Positions 7,854 through 16,446 of a stretch of DNA of 41,745 bases are shown piece after piece. The notes beneath the pieces are model-generated. The model ran no database searches. It worked only from the letters and a program-made list of their open reading frames with translations, and was not told the origin of the DNA. A program made the position numbers and the translations under genes. Origin of the DNA: a virus; IMG/VR virus record IMGVR_UViG_3300044618_001043, positions 1 to 41,745 of that record; one strand, 5' to 3'. Numbering within the stretch: the first letter of the stretch is position 1; each line of letters begins with the position of its first letter.

Positions 7854-9431
7854 TTAATCCTTGGTCGCAATAATTACATCAACGTATTGCACAGCCAAGT
7901 TAATTGCGGTGCCTGTAAATGAGTGATTGTGTGAACCACCACCACCAGTAGCACCTGATGTTCTACTACCAAAAGAATCTCCACCTCCATCATAAACACT
8001 TCCACCAGTTACAGGCCCGTCATAAGTATGCGTATGACTTGGGATTTGAGCAGTTGATAGCGTTGTGTTTCCAACCGTACCAGCGGGTGTTTGTGAGGCA
8101 AATGCAGTAGTAAAGGCAACACTACCACCACTGCTCGCGGCACCACTCACAACACGCAGGGCCTTATTGTCGTGCGTCGTGCTTTTAGTCCAACCAGTAG
8201 GCGCTGCGGTCTGCACAAACATCATAGCAGTGCCAGCCGCGAAGCCGCCGCCCGCAGTCTGCCAAGAAGGAGCAGCAGCAGAACCATTGGAAGTCAATAC
8301 CTGACCCGAGGTGCCGTAGTTTGCGCCGCCAATACCAAGTTGCCCGGATGAGCCAATTTGAAAGCGTTCCGTATTATTGGTTCCAAGTTTTAGCGGAATT
8401 GCCGTAACGCTGCTAATCGTCATATCAGATGAAGAGGCATACGCAGTTCCATAAAGTACTCCAGCGACTGAAAAACGAATATCAGCCGCGCCAGAACCTT
8501 TATTTAAGTGAAGCAAAGAAAGTGGCGAACTCGTCCCAATCCCCACGTTGCCGCTGCTGTCAATGCGCATACGCTCGGTGTTTGTGGTCAGGAAAACCAA
8601 AGGTATAGCTTGCTGACTTCCAATCGCAGCAGTTGTAACGGTTGCAGAAGCATAGGTTAGATAAGCAGAGCCAGAACTAAATGTGTTGAACGTCCATCCA
8701 TCATTCCCAACACCAATGAACGCCTGCTGCGCCCCTGAAGTGCCAATAACAGCAAACTTTCCGTAGCTACTGGGCGAACTCGTCCCAATCCCCACATTGC
8801 CGCTGCTGTCGATGCGCATACGCTCGGTGTTGTTGGTTAAGAACGCAAGCGGGTTGGATTGGAAATTACCAAAGTTGGTGACAGACCCCGTGTAGGCAAG
8901 CGTGACATCATTCTCAAAAGATGCGCCGTTATATACGGACCAAATCTGACTAAGTGCTGTAGCAGCGCGGTCATTTTGCACCGCCAACTTTGCCCCAGGC
9001 AAACTCGTCCCAATCCCCACGTTGCCGCTGCTGTTAATGCGCATCGACTCAACACCGCCCTCTGTAAAGGCAATGGTGTCAGCCGCAGGAGAAAAAATCC
9101 CGGTATTGGTGTCGCCAGAAAAAGTAATACCCGGCGCAGAAACCGTTCCAGCAGTAAATGCAAGAACGCCAGTCATCGTATCGCCGGCCTTGGCCACGGC
9201 GCCAAGGTTTGTCAGGGCCACAGATGCCGTTGTCGCGCCCGTGCCGCCATTCGCAACCGGCATAACATTCGCCGCAAGAAGCTTTACCGTGCCAGAGGCA
9301 TTCTTGAAGTAGAGCTTCTCGTCAGTCGTGTTGATGGCAAGCTCGCCGTCCGTCAAATTACCGGCAGTAGGCGTCGCGCTCGCAGTCGTCGTGCGATACA
9401 ACTGGATCGGGGTGTAACCTGTCTGTGCCAT
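7854..9431 (-). CDS. Tail fibre with collar-type tip domain
   Basis: A 525-residue fibre. The N-terminus (TAGNLTDGELAINTTDEKLY, VANGGTGATTASVALTNLGA) is a typical particle-attachment module. The shaft has three or more repeats around SSGNVGIGTSSP followed by ERMRIDS. The C-terminus (from about residue 400) resembles phage short-tail-fibre/collar tips: APTGWTKST, then STAQIPSHTHTYDGP and GSHNHSFTG with paired His motifs that bind iron in T4-type tips, ending VDVIIATKD. It is the likely receptor-binding protein. GAGGTAAGCC before the ATG gives a good ribosome binding site. Confidence 0.85.
   Translation of the reverse strand: MAQTGYTPIQLYRTTTASATPTAGNLTDGELAINTTDEKLYFKNASGTVKLLAANVMPVANGGTGATTASVALTNLGAVAKAGDTMTGVLAFTAGTVSAPGITFSGDTNTGIFSPAADTIAFTEGGVESMRINSSGNVGIGTSLPGAKLAVQNDRAATALSQIWSVYNGASFENDVTLAYTGSVTNFGNFQSNPLAFLTNNTERMRIDSSGNVGIGTSSPSSYGKFAVIGTSGAQQAFIGVGNDGWTFNTFSSGSAYLTYASATVTTAAIGSQQAIPLVFLTTNTERMRIDSSGNVGIGTSSPLSLLHLNKGSGAADIRFSVAGVLYGTAYASSSDMTISSVTAIPLKLGTNNTERFQIGSSGQLGIGGANYGTSGQVLTSNGSAAAPSWQTAGGGFAAGTAMMFVQTAAPTGWTKSTTHDNKALRVVSGAASSGGSVAFTTAFASQTPAGTVGNTTLSTAQIPSHTHTYDGPVTGGSVYDGGGDSFGSRTSGATGGGGSHNHSFTGTAINLAVQYVDVIIATKD
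8527..9045. repeat. Three imperfect direct repeats in fibre shaft
   Basis: A unit of about 50 bp containing ACTCGTCCCAATCCCCAC then TTGCCGCTGCTGT recurs at about 8527-8581, 8774-8828 and 9003-9045. Each encodes the NVGIGTS shaft element plus part of ERMRIDS. The near-identity at DNA level suggests recent duplication or recombination between shaft units. A diverged copy lies near 9571 in the neighbouring fibre. Confidence 0.75.
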
Positions 9432-9434
9432 GGC

Positions 9435-9497
9435 TTACCTCAAGTTTCCTGATTTGTACTGGGTTTTCAGTTGAAGAGCAACCATTTCGTCAATCAT
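9435..9497 (-). CDS. Possible 20-residue peptide between the two fibres
   Basis: The stop of the 998-residue fibre and an ATG overlap as TGATG. The frame encodes MIDEMVALQLKTQYKSGNLR and stops three bases before the next ATG, filling the 65-base gap. It may be a real tiny gene, a leader that couples the two fibres, or the remnant of a lost fibre segment. It is too short to judge by composition. Confidence 0.35.
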   Translation of the reverse strand: MIDEMVALQLKTQYKSGNLR

Positions 9498-12493
9498 CAG
9501 AATGTGCCCCCATCAATGCCGGCATATGCAGTCGCCGTGACCGTGCCGCTAACTTGAAGCTTTGAACTTGGGGTTGTTGTTCCAATCCCCACATCGCCAG
9601 CAAAATAATTTGTGGCAGTGCCATTGGCGTAGAAATTCCAACGCCCTGTGCCGGAGGCGATGTTGGAATGGAAGCCGTAATTATTAGTCGCTGCGGTTAA
9701 TCCACTACCAGCCGAGAATCCATATTGGCTTGTAACTGATGAACCGGCGCCAAGAGTTAAAGAAGCTGCAAGATAATGATATGCATTAGTAAGAGTAAAT
9801 GCAGTAGCTTGAGTTGTTGGCGCAGTGTGGTTCACATAAGCATTAGCAGTAACCGCTGATTGTATTTCACCGCCCTGAGAAATACCATAAGCACTTGTTG
9901 CGCCTGAGAAGTTTCTAAGATTCCTGATGGTAAAAGGCTCGGTACCAGCGGTACCAATGCCGATACTTCCCGTGCTACCAATACGCATCCGCTCTACTGG
10001 CGTAGAGGAACCAGCAGGAGTGGTGCTGAACAATATACGCCCAGGCATATCATTAACGCCTGGAGTACCATCTACTTCAGACATAATGCGGGCAGCTTCG
10101 ACAAATTGGGTTCCATCATCCCCAATAAACTTGATGTAACCAAGATCGTCGGCGCTGGTTAAAATAGCAAAACTGCCAGGAGTTACACTCCTTGATTTTA
10201 CAAAATTAAAAAAGCTTCCTGATGTTGAGGCAGTGTATGAATAATTTCCAAAACCATTATTTGATGCGCTATTCCCAAAAACGCTAACTGAGGGCGTATT
10301 TGTGACACCCAAAGATGGTTGCGTTTGCGTGCTGCCGACAATTAAGCGGCCCTCTGCATTCACCACAAACGGCGTGGCATCAGGGTTGGCGCTATCCTCA
10401 ACCACCAGCGCATTGCCAGCGCCTGTCTGGGTAATTCGAAGGCCGTCAGAAGAAGAATTAACAGAGATGACCGTGGGTGTGGTCAGCGTACCAACGCCTG
10501 TGATGCCCGTGTAAGATCCGCTGATGTAGGCAGACCCAACAGTGCCAGACGTAATCTGGTTGCCATTGATTGCAATCGAAACGTCTGTGGCGCTGGTAAT
10601 CTGCCCCTGGGCATTGATGCTCAGCGTCATGGCAGTCGCCGCGCCGCCATAACTGCCAGAGACAACGCCAGTATTGGCAATGTTGAACGTGTATGCCGGC
10701 GACTCAGTCAGGCCCGTGCCGGCAAAATAAGTCAGCGGCGCGCCAAACTGAGAAAACACAATCCCCGTCGTGCCAACCGTAATGGGCAGCGGCGTCTGCT
10801 GCACCCAAGAAGTATTGGCCAGGGTAGATCCGGCAGTAATCAGGAAGAAGTCGCCGGCATCAATCTGATTAACGCCAGACCCGGCAGTGTCAAAATCAGT
10901 CGCCCTGGTCAGAATAAACGGCGAACCCCCGCTGCCAGTTTGGGTGACGACATAAACGCCATTGTGGGCTTGATTGACTTGGTTCTTGACCAAGATGCGA
11001 TTGGTCGCCGCCACCGCAGTGCTATCAACCGACAGGGCGCCATTCGCCGTAGCAGTAAGCGTCGCGCCAACCCCAGAAACGCCATTGTTGTATGTGCAGC
11101 TTGGAAGCGCGGCAGTCGTAGCCAAACGGCAAGACTGGTGAAAATTGATGCCCGCCGCAATAGAATCGGCATAGGTCTTATTGACGATGTCATTGCCGGA
11201 TGACGGCGCAGTCGTAATCGTGCCGCTCGTCATCCCCACAGAGGTAAACGTCCCCGCAGCCGGCGTGGTCGCGCCAATTGACGTGCCATTTACGGTCCCG
11301 CCGGTAATCGCGACGGAAGACGCATTCTGCGTAGACATCGTGCCGAGGCCGGTGATGTCGGTATTGGGGATGGTGGCAGACGCAGTCAGCGCGCTGGTGC
11401 CAGACCCCTTCACATAGCCCGTAAGGGTGTTTGCGCCGGTGCCACCATTGGCCACGACAAGAGTACCACCAAGAGTGACAGCCCCGGTGGTCGTGGTTGC
11501 CGGCGTCAACCCCGTCGTGCCACCCGCAAAGGATGTGACAACATTGGAAATCGCAGTGTTGGTAACAGAGGTAATTTGCCCTTTAGCATTTACCGTGAAA
11601 ACAGGGATGGCCGTAGATGAACCATACGTCCCGGCACTTACGCCAGAAGCAGGCAAATCATCAGTGACCAAAAGCCGGAAGGACGTGGGAGCATCAGGCC
11701 CGCTTGTCGGGCCAGCATAGACCACATTTGCAGCCTGATCAGATACAATCAGCGCAGAGCCCCAGGTGGGCGCTCCAGTGCCGCCAGAAACCAAAACCTG
11801 CCCAGCCGCACCAACAGCACTCACATAAAGCCCATCGGCCCCAGACCACACCACGGCGCCAGGAGTGGCCACAATGCTGCGGGCAGTGCCGCCGCTATTC
11901 AGGCCAAGTATCCCGTCAACCTCGTCGTCAGAGCTTAGGTCGATCGCCGGGTGCCTGTGATCCGCACGGGCAATATCCGTTGAAGTGCCGGCGTCGCCAG
12001 ACTGGAACACCGCCAATGGCGTGGCGCTGCTCAAGTCGGCATTGAGCGTGACATTCGCGCTAAGCTGGCCACCGCCGTTCAAGCCCGTGCCGGCAATGAC
12101 CTGCCGAGTATCTGGCACATATCCGCTAATGGTCGCCGGAACCGTGGTCGCCGCGGTAACGCGGCCCTTGGCGTCAATCGTGAATACCGGGATATTCGTG
12201 GCCGTCCCGTAGACCCCCGCAGTTACCCCAGAATTGGCAAGCTCAGTAGAGCCCACGCCACCCGGCGCAATGCTCAGCGTCACATTGGAGCTAAGCTGGC
12301 CGCCGCCAGTCATGCCAGTGCCGGCAATAACCTGACGAGTAACCGGCACCCCAGCGACGCTAAGAAGATCACCCACCCGGATCTGATAATTGTTGCCCTG
12401 GTAGACAATCATCATCAGGCTGTCCTCGTCGGCCACAGGCGCGACGGGAAGCTGCGTAATGCGGGTCGGGATCAGATTGCTGGGTACAGACAT
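9497..12493 (-). CDS. Large tail fibre / appendage
   Basis: A 998-residue beta-rich protein. The N-terminus PTRITQLPVAPVADEDSLMM is a fibre attachment module. An internal duplication is visible: RQVIAGTGMTGGGQLSSNV at about 53 and RQVIAGTGLNGGGQLSANV at about 130. The phrase VFTIDAKGRVTAAT recurs twice more as VFTVNAKGQITSVT and LSINAQGQITSATD. The distal part has GIGTTTPSSKLQV shaft elements and ends IDGGTF, like the 400-residue protein at 3760. No enzymatic or chaperone domain is seen at the C-terminus. The start is one base after the upstream stop. Confidence 0.8.
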   Translation of the reverse strand: MSVPSNLIPTRITQLPVAPVADEDSLMMIVYQGNNYQIRVGDLLSVAGVPVTRQVIAGTGMTGGGQLSSNVTLSIAPGGVGSTELANSGVTAGVYGTATNIPVFTIDAKGRVTAATTVPATISGYVPDTRQVIAGTGLNGGGQLSANVTLNADLSSATPLAVFQSGDAGTSTDIARADHRHPAIDLSSDDEVDGILGLNSGGTARSIVATPGAVVWSGADGLYVSAVGAAGQVLVSGGTGAPTWGSALIVSDQAANVVYAGPTSGPDAPTSFRLLVTDDLPASGVSAGTYGSSTAIPVFTVNAKGQITSVTNTAISNVVTSFAGGTTGLTPATTTTGAVTLGGTLVVANGGTGANTLTGYVKGSGTSALTASATIPNTDITGLGTMSTQNASSVAITGGTVNGTSIGATTPAAGTFTSVGMTSGTITTAPSSGNDIVNKTYADSIAAGINFHQSCRLATTAALPSCTYNNGVSGVGATLTATANGALSVDSTAVAATNRILVKNQVNQAHNGVYVVTQTGSGGSPFILTRATDFDTAGSGVNQIDAGDFFLITAGSTLANTSWVQQTPLPITVGTTGIVFSQFGAPLTYFAGTGLTESPAYTFNIANTGVVSGSYGGAATAMTLSINAQGQITSATDVSIAINGNQITSGTVGSAYISGSYTGITGVGTLTTPTVISVNSSSDGLRITQTGAGNALVVEDSANPDATPFVVNAEGRLIVGSTQTQPSLGVTNTPSVSVFGNSASNNGFGNYSYTASTSGSFFNFVKSRSVTPGSFAILTSADDLGYIKFIGDDGTQFVEAARIMSEVDGTPGVNDMPGRILFSTTPAGSSTPVERMRIGSTGSIGIGTAGTEPFTIRNLRNFSGATSAYGISQGGEIQSAVTANAYVNHTAPTTQATAFTLTNAYHYLAASLTLGAGSSVTSQYGFSAGSGLTAATNNYGFHSNIASGTGRWNFYANGTATNYFAGDVGIGTTTPSSKLQVSGTVTATAYAGIDGGTF

Positions 12494-12799
12494 TTAGAAC
12501 TCCAGATAACCGTCGCCGTCTTCGGTAATGAAGAACTCGTCACCCTGCTCCTGTATGACGCCAGCAGGCCGAGTATTGATGGGAGTGTCAGGCCGATTGA
12601 ACGGCAACACAATCTGATCAGGCGGCCGAGGCGCAAGGCGATAGGGATCATACTGATCCCGATCTTCATCGCACACCATCAGGCCAGGGTAATTCGGATC
12701 CGGCGCCAAGGCAGACAACAGCATCTTGCGCGAACACCGCCCGCAGATGCCAATGCCATAAGTAGGCTGGCCGGTAGGGTCTAAGAAAATCCCACTCAT
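12494..12799 (-). CDS. Small Cys-motif structural-region protein
   Basis: A 101-residue protein. I take ATG at 12799 (MSGIFLDPTGQPTYGIG) rather than one seven codons earlier, because 12799 overlaps the endonuclease stop as ATGA and the earlier ATG would lie inside that gene. CGRC at about 19-22 and a later Cys in VCDEDRDQYDPYR suggest metal binding. The C-terminus is acidic (GDEFFITEDGDGYLEF). It lies between gp4 and the fibres. Function unknown; possibly a tail-neck component. Confidence 0.75.
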   Translation of the reverse strand: MSGIFLDPTGQPTYGIGICGRCSRKMLLSALAPDPNYPGLMVCDEDRDQYDPYRLAPRPPDQIVLPFNRPDTPINTRPAGVIQEQGDEFFITEDGDGYLEF

Positions 12800-13335
12800 G
12801 CCGTGCCACCTATTTTGCAATGATCAAAATGCCAACGCCTCATGCCTGCAGCTTTACCAGATTTTGTGCATTTTGGGCATGTAATTATAACCCTTTGATC
12901 TTCCCTAGAACGACCATAATTAGGGTTATTTTTACCGCGACGGCCAAACATAGGGTTATTAGAGCCTTTTAATTTTTCCCTAACATCAGCTCGTTTTGAT
13001 GGGTTAAATTCAGGATTTTGCATTCTTTTTGAATGAATAGCCCGAATTTCTGGCGTATTTGTAACCCCCCTACGCCCTTCACCTCCATCAGTCATATTGC
13101 ATAAAGAAATACCCATTTTTCTCAATGTTGAAATCAAAAATTGCTCGTGTTTTGAAGCTTCTTCATTTGATTCCCAGTACGCCAATATTTCTGGCGTATA
13201 TCCATGCTTATTAACAATATTAAACCAAAACTTACTTCTTGATTTCAAGCTTTTATGCCGAGAAGCAACGCCCTTCCCGATATAAAATATATCGCCATTT
13301 GAGTTTTTTCGATGAGCGTATGTATAAAATTTCAT
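12796..13335 (-). CDS. GIY-YIG homing endonuclease with NUMOD3 and zinc finger
   Basis: A 179-residue nuclease. The core has FYTY (3-6) and FYIGKG (17-22), R26, E64 in SKHEQFL, and CNMTDGGEG. Residues 124-143 hold two NUMOD3 DNA-recognition repeats (NNPMFGRRGKNNPNYGRS). A C-terminal C-x2-C-x12-H-x2-HC cluster (153-173) looks like a zinc finger. Base composition is clearly more AT-rich than the neighbours, a sign of transfer. It overlaps gp4 upstream and the Cys-motif gene downstream by four bases each, so it is inserted exactly at a gene junction. Expected to cleave uninserted relatives and spread. Confidence 0.9.
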   Translation of the reverse strand: MKFYTYAHRKNSNGDIFYIGKGVASRHKSLKSRSKFWFNIVNKHGYTPEILAYWESNEEASKHEQFLISTLRKMGISLCNMTDGGEGRRGVTNTPEIRAIHSKRMQNPEFNPSKRADVREKLKGSNNPMFGRRGKNNPNYGRSREDQRVIITCPKCTKSGKAAGMRRWHFDHCKIGGTA

Positions 13336-14312
13336 GCTGTATACGCCCGAATGCCGGGATTGATCTGAATGGGCGAGCCATCTCCATCACCATCCCATGC
13401 CCGTTGCACCGTGATCGCCGCACGCTGCTCAAGCACCGGGATGAGGTTCACATCCACCGCCGGAGTTTCGGCCGCCATGCGCGCCGCAAGGCCATTCACA
13501 ATGGCCTCCAGCCAACGCTGGGGCACCTCAACCTCTTGCTGCAGGTTCTCGGTGTCCATGATCTGCCGGTGCCGCCACAGCACAAGCTGGGCCTGTTCTG
13601 CGGCGCTGAACGGCGCCGGCCAGAGGTAGACGACGGGCTCAGGCAGATCACGCAGGAAGTAGTAGTTGCTCGGCCGGCCAGGAAACACCTTGTTGCTCTG
13701 GTTCACATAGCTGTCGCGGTTCAACTGCCCAAGCGGGATTTCCTGCGGCAAATTGCCCAGCGTGATAGCCGTGTAATTGATGGTGGTTGGCGCCGTGATC
13801 CGGAAATACTGGTATGGCAGGCCAACCGCGATATCCGTCCAGGTGATATCCCCGGCAACCGCAGCAGTCGTCTGGGTGCCAACAGTCGTCCAGGTAACGC
13901 CGTCATTGCTGACCTGGAAGGTCAATGTCGGGGCAACGCCGTTCCATTCCACGCCCACAGTATTCACCACCGTGTCATCGGTGAAATTTACCGTGTAGCT
14001 GGTGGAAGTCGTTGTGGTCGCACCCGAGAGCAATTGCAGGGTCCGATAATTGAGGTTCAGCACCTCAACCGTGCCAATAGGCAGCGTGACGATCGGCTGG
14101 TTCTCATACATCGGCAAGATCAGCTTTTCGATGCACCAGCTGGGCGTCTTGATGTTCGCCAGCTCAGAAAGCATCAAATAGAGGCTATCCAAGGCATAAG
14201 ATTGCATTTCGGCCGTGATTGCCTGGGCAGGCAAACGGCAACGCCTGAAGGCATGATCAACCACCCTCAAGGCATTGAATGTCGTGCCACTTATGCTACC
14301 CGAATAGGCCAT
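13332..14312 (-). CDS. P22 gp4-like tail adaptor with inserted beta domain
   Basis: A 326-residue protein. The N-terminus (LRVVDHAFRRCRLPAQAITA, then YALDSLYLMLSELAN) and C-terminal part (LPEPVVYLWPAPFSAAEQAQ, LVLWRHRQIMD, VPQRWLEAIVNGLAARMA) match gp4-type tail accessory factors that bind the portal. Residues about 91-187 are an insertion rich in Thr/Val with SNDGVTWTTVGTQ and YFRIT, resembling a discoidin-type carbohydrate-binding sandwich. A good promoter lies just upstream. The stop overlaps the GIY-YIG start. In the P22 family gp4 has been linked to peptidoglycan hydrolysis; I do not see clear catalytic residues here. Confidence 0.8.
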   Translation of the reverse strand: MAYSGSISGTTFNALRVVDHAFRRCRLPAQAITAEMQSYALDSLYLMLSELANIKTPSWCIEKLILPMYENQPIVTLPIGTVEVLNLNYRTLQLLSGATTTTSTSYTVNFTDDTVVNTVGVEWNGVAPTLTFQVSNDGVTWTTVGTQTTAAVAGDITWTDIAVGLPYQYFRITAPTTINYTAITLGNLPQEIPLGQLNRDSYVNQSNKVFPGRPSNYYFLRDLPEPVVYLWPAPFSAAEQAQLVLWRHRQIMDTENLQQEVEVPQRWLEAIVNGLAARMAAETPAVDVNLIPVLEQRAAITVQRAWDGDGDGSPIQINPGIRAYTA

Positions 14313-14361
14313 GCGTTCTCCGCTATAAAAGCGTTGGCCGCTGTTTCAGCTTGCCCCGGTA

Positions 14362-14393
14362 GGTTTGCGGCAAACTATAATTCACCGCAAACC
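14362..14393. repeat. Inverted repeat around the gp4 promoter -10
   Basis: GGTTTGCGG (14362-14370) and CCGCAAACC (14385-14393) are a perfect 9-bp inverted repeat with a 14-base centre that contains the -10 hexamer. It can serve as an operator or as a hairpin in the early transcript. Confidence 0.6.
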
Positions 14394-14402
14394 AAATGCC
14401 AA
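14374..14402 (-). promoter_or_regulatory. Sigma70-type promoter for gp4 and tail genes
   Basis: On the minus strand, TTGGCA (14397-14402) is separated by exactly 17 bases from TATAGT (14374-14379). Each hexamer is one mismatch from consensus. It lies in the 93-bp gap after the 451-residue gene and would start transcripts about 55 bases before the gp4 ATG. The -10 is inside the inverted repeat at 14362-14393. Confidence 0.6.
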
Positions 14403-14405
14403 GTT

Positions 14406-15761
14406 TTACTTCTTGCCCCTGCGAGCCTCAGACAGGCCGATTGCAATGGCCTGCTTGCGGCTCTTCACGACGGGCCCAGACTTACTGCCAGAGTGCAGCT
14501 CGCCAGCCTTAAACTCGCGCATGACTTTGCCAACCTTGGCCGCGCCGCCCTTCGCCATCACGCGGCCTGGAACGCCGCCAATATTTGGCGTGCTTCCCGT
14601 TGCGCTGCCCACTTGGCCCGGCTTAGGCATCGCGCCACCCATAGTCTTACGGCCCGGCAGAGGTGCGCCGGGACCGCCAGTACCAACCCTGCTGCCTACA
14701 GGCGGCATGGTTTGCGGACCTCGACCAGCCATCTGTTGTTGCATCTGCCCTCGTACAGATTCCATTGCTTGCCGCTGCGATTGGGGCAATTGTTGATACG
14801 CATCCCACGCCTTTTGTCCCGCTGCGGCTGCCTCCTTTGTTGCATACCGTACATTTTGTGGGTTTGCTGGAATTTGACCTTGCAACATAGAAGAACGCGA
14901 ATTTGGCGAAGGAATTGGCCGCACGTTTGGATTAACTTCAACTTGCGGCAGAGGCCCACCAGCCCCGCGCGGGCGAACGCCGGGAGCCTGCTGCATAATT
15001 TCTTTTGGCGGAATCCTAATCTCACCCTTATTTTGCTGTGCCGCTTCTTGCATAACCCTCAGATCAGATTGAGAAAGCGGCGATGGCGTAGTTTGCATAC
15101 GGGCAACAGACACGCCGGGGCGCCCACCTTGAGCAGCAGCCTGCATTTGAGATTGGGTCATCTTGCCGCCACCCGGCATAACACCACCCATAGCCTTCTT
15201 CACCGTACCGCCACTCTTCATATTCACAGACCCCTTTGCATGGGGCAGCGCAGGCGCCTTACCGTCACGAAGAAGGTTTTTCGCACCAACTTCCTTCTTG
15301 CTGTAAAGCATGTCCGCCTTGGGAGCCGGCGCCGCCTTGGGGCCGCTGATCATAGGCTTGCCGTTGTTGGTCGGGTACTGCTTACGCATCGCCATGCCAC
15401 CCTTCTTGTAACCCGCATCCTCGCCCATAATAGCCCGCTCACGGGCCATTTCAGCGCGAGGGGAGCGCAAACCTTGGGAGATGCGGCGCGGGGCGCGGAG
15501 AAGCGCGGCAGCCCGCTCCGCGGCCATCATATCAGCCATTTCCATGGCCCGCTCGCGGTTGACGGCGTTGATGTATTCACCAACCGTGCGGTCCATCATT
15601 GGGCGGCGGGGATCATCCACCATGCCGCCATCGGCCTTCTTCATCGGCCCACAGGATCCGCCACGGGCGTACCCCTTGACCATCGTCTTGCCGGCAGAGC
15701 CAGAATACCCCTTGTCAGAGGGGAAGCTGAACTCAGAAACATATTTGAGCGTCTTGCCCAT
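14406..15761 (-). CDS. Disordered basic structural-region protein
   Basis: A 451-residue Gly/Pro/Gln/Lys-rich, low-complexity protein with no hydrophobic core. GYARGGSCGPMKKADGGMV near residue 30 is the Y-A-x-G-G motif also seen in the three largest virion proteins. One helical segment (EYINAVNRERAMEMADMMAA) lies around 70. The middle has Met/Gln-rich stretches (MQQQMAGRGPQTM), and the C-terminus is basic (KRGKK-type tail, SGPVVKSRKQAIAIGLSEAR). The last motif resembles short C-terminal tags of phage virion proteins. Likely a DNA-associated internal protein; function not recognised. Confidence 0.75.
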   Translation of the reverse strand: MGKTLKYVSEFSFPSDKGYSGSAGKTMVKGYARGGSCGPMKKADGGMVDDPRRPMMDRTVGEYINAVNRERAMEMADMMAAERAAALLRAPRRISQGLRSPRAEMARERAIMGEDAGYKKGGMAMRKQYPTNNGKPMISGPKAAPAPKADMLYSKKEVGAKNLLRDGKAPALPHAKGSVNMKSGGTVKKAMGGVMPGGGKMTQSQMQAAAQGGRPGVSVARMQTTPSPLSQSDLRVMQEAAQQNKGEIRIPPKEIMQQAPGVRPRGAGGPLPQVEVNPNVRPIPSPNSRSSMLQGQIPANPQNVRYATKEAAAAGQKAWDAYQQLPQSQRQAMESVRGQMQQQMAGRGPQTMPPVGSRVGTGGPGAPLPGRKTMGGAMPKPGQVGSATGSTPNIGGVPGRVMAKGGAAKVGKVMREFKAGELHSGSKSGPVVKSRKQAIAIGLSEARRGKK

Positions 15762-15762
15762 G

Positions 15763-16011
15763 TTAAATCCCTCTCACTCGGTTGCTCTCGATCAGCCGAT
15801 CAAGCTTTGCATCTAGCACCTCAAGGCGGTTCATGACGCGATTGATATCGGCGTGAACCTCAACCTTGGTCACATATTCCTTGGCAATCTCTTCACGGGT
15901 CTTATTCAGCAGGATCGTTACGCGCGCTAATTCAGCCGCCTTATCCCGCAGCACCCAACTGATGATACCGATCACCAAAGACAGGACCGTATTCCACACC
16001 ATCAGTTCCAT
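15763..16011 (-). CDS. Small membrane-anchored coiled-coil protein
   Basis: An 82-residue protein with an N-terminal membrane segment (MVWNTVLSLVIGIISWVL, 4-21) and then a charged heptad-rich helix (ELARVTILLNKTREEIAK, ADINRVMNRLEVLDAKLDRL). The shape suits a holin-like, spanin-like or superinfection-related protein, but it lies among structural genes, far from the lysis genes. It starts just after the 136-residue protein and ends one base before the next start region. Function unknown. Confidence 0.75.
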   Translation of the reverse strand: MELMVWNTVLSLVIGIISWVLRDKAAELARVTILLNKTREEIAKEYVTKVEVHADINRVMNRLEVLDAKLDRLIESNRVRGI

Positions 16012-16023
16012 ACGCCACCCCCG

Positions 16024-16434
16024 TTAAGAGGTGGCGTAGGTTTTAATGCCCTCAATGACGACAGTATAACTGTCGCCAGCAGTGGCATCAGTTGTGGTGA
16101 AAAGAACGTCCCCCGTTACGCCGGCGCCCGCATTACTGGGGATGCCGCCAAACGAAGAGAAATCCATGAGGTAATTGCTGTTTTGAGGGATCATCCACGC
16201 AAATGTATCAGCAGTCGCATCAAACAAAATGCGAATGTTGAGGCCATGATTGGCACCCCAAATTTTATTGATCTTGATCCCATTACAGGCAAAACCAAAA
16301 GCATTTCGGGTCAGCGTTGATACGTCAATTTTTACAACAGCAGTTTCCCCGGTGCCGTCACTAATGCAAGTAAACTTGCCTATGAACAGCCGTTCACCAT
16401 CAAGGATCGTCTGTGAGGAGACTGTATCAGCCAT
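16024..16434 (-). CDS. Conserved phage structural protein
   Basis: A 136-residue beta-rich protein (DGERLFIGKFTCISDGTGE, GLNIRILFDATADTFAWMIP, MDFSSFGGIPSNAGAG, YTVVIEGIKTYATS). It ends in a short Thr/Ser tail and lacks a signal or catalytic motif. It lies directly after the GNVTG-repeat protein with a 12-base gap. Similar small beta proteins follow the capsid gene in many podovirus-like genomes; a decoration or tail-neck role is inferred only. Confidence 0.75.
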   Translation of the reverse strand: MADTVSSQTILDGERLFIGKFTCISDGTGETAVVKIDVSTLTRNAFGFACNGIKINKIWGANHGLNIRILFDATADTFAWMIPQNSNYLMDFSSFGGIPSNAGAGVTGDVLFTTTDATAGDSYTVVIEGIKTYATS

Positions 16435-16446
16435 TGCGACCTCCTA

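Noticed and set aside
13239-15836. Long plus-strand ORF of about 865 codons
   Set aside because: It lies antisense to the gp4 and 451-residue genes; composition is an Arg/His/Leu-rich shadow of GC-rich coding, no domain, and it crosses real gene boundaries.
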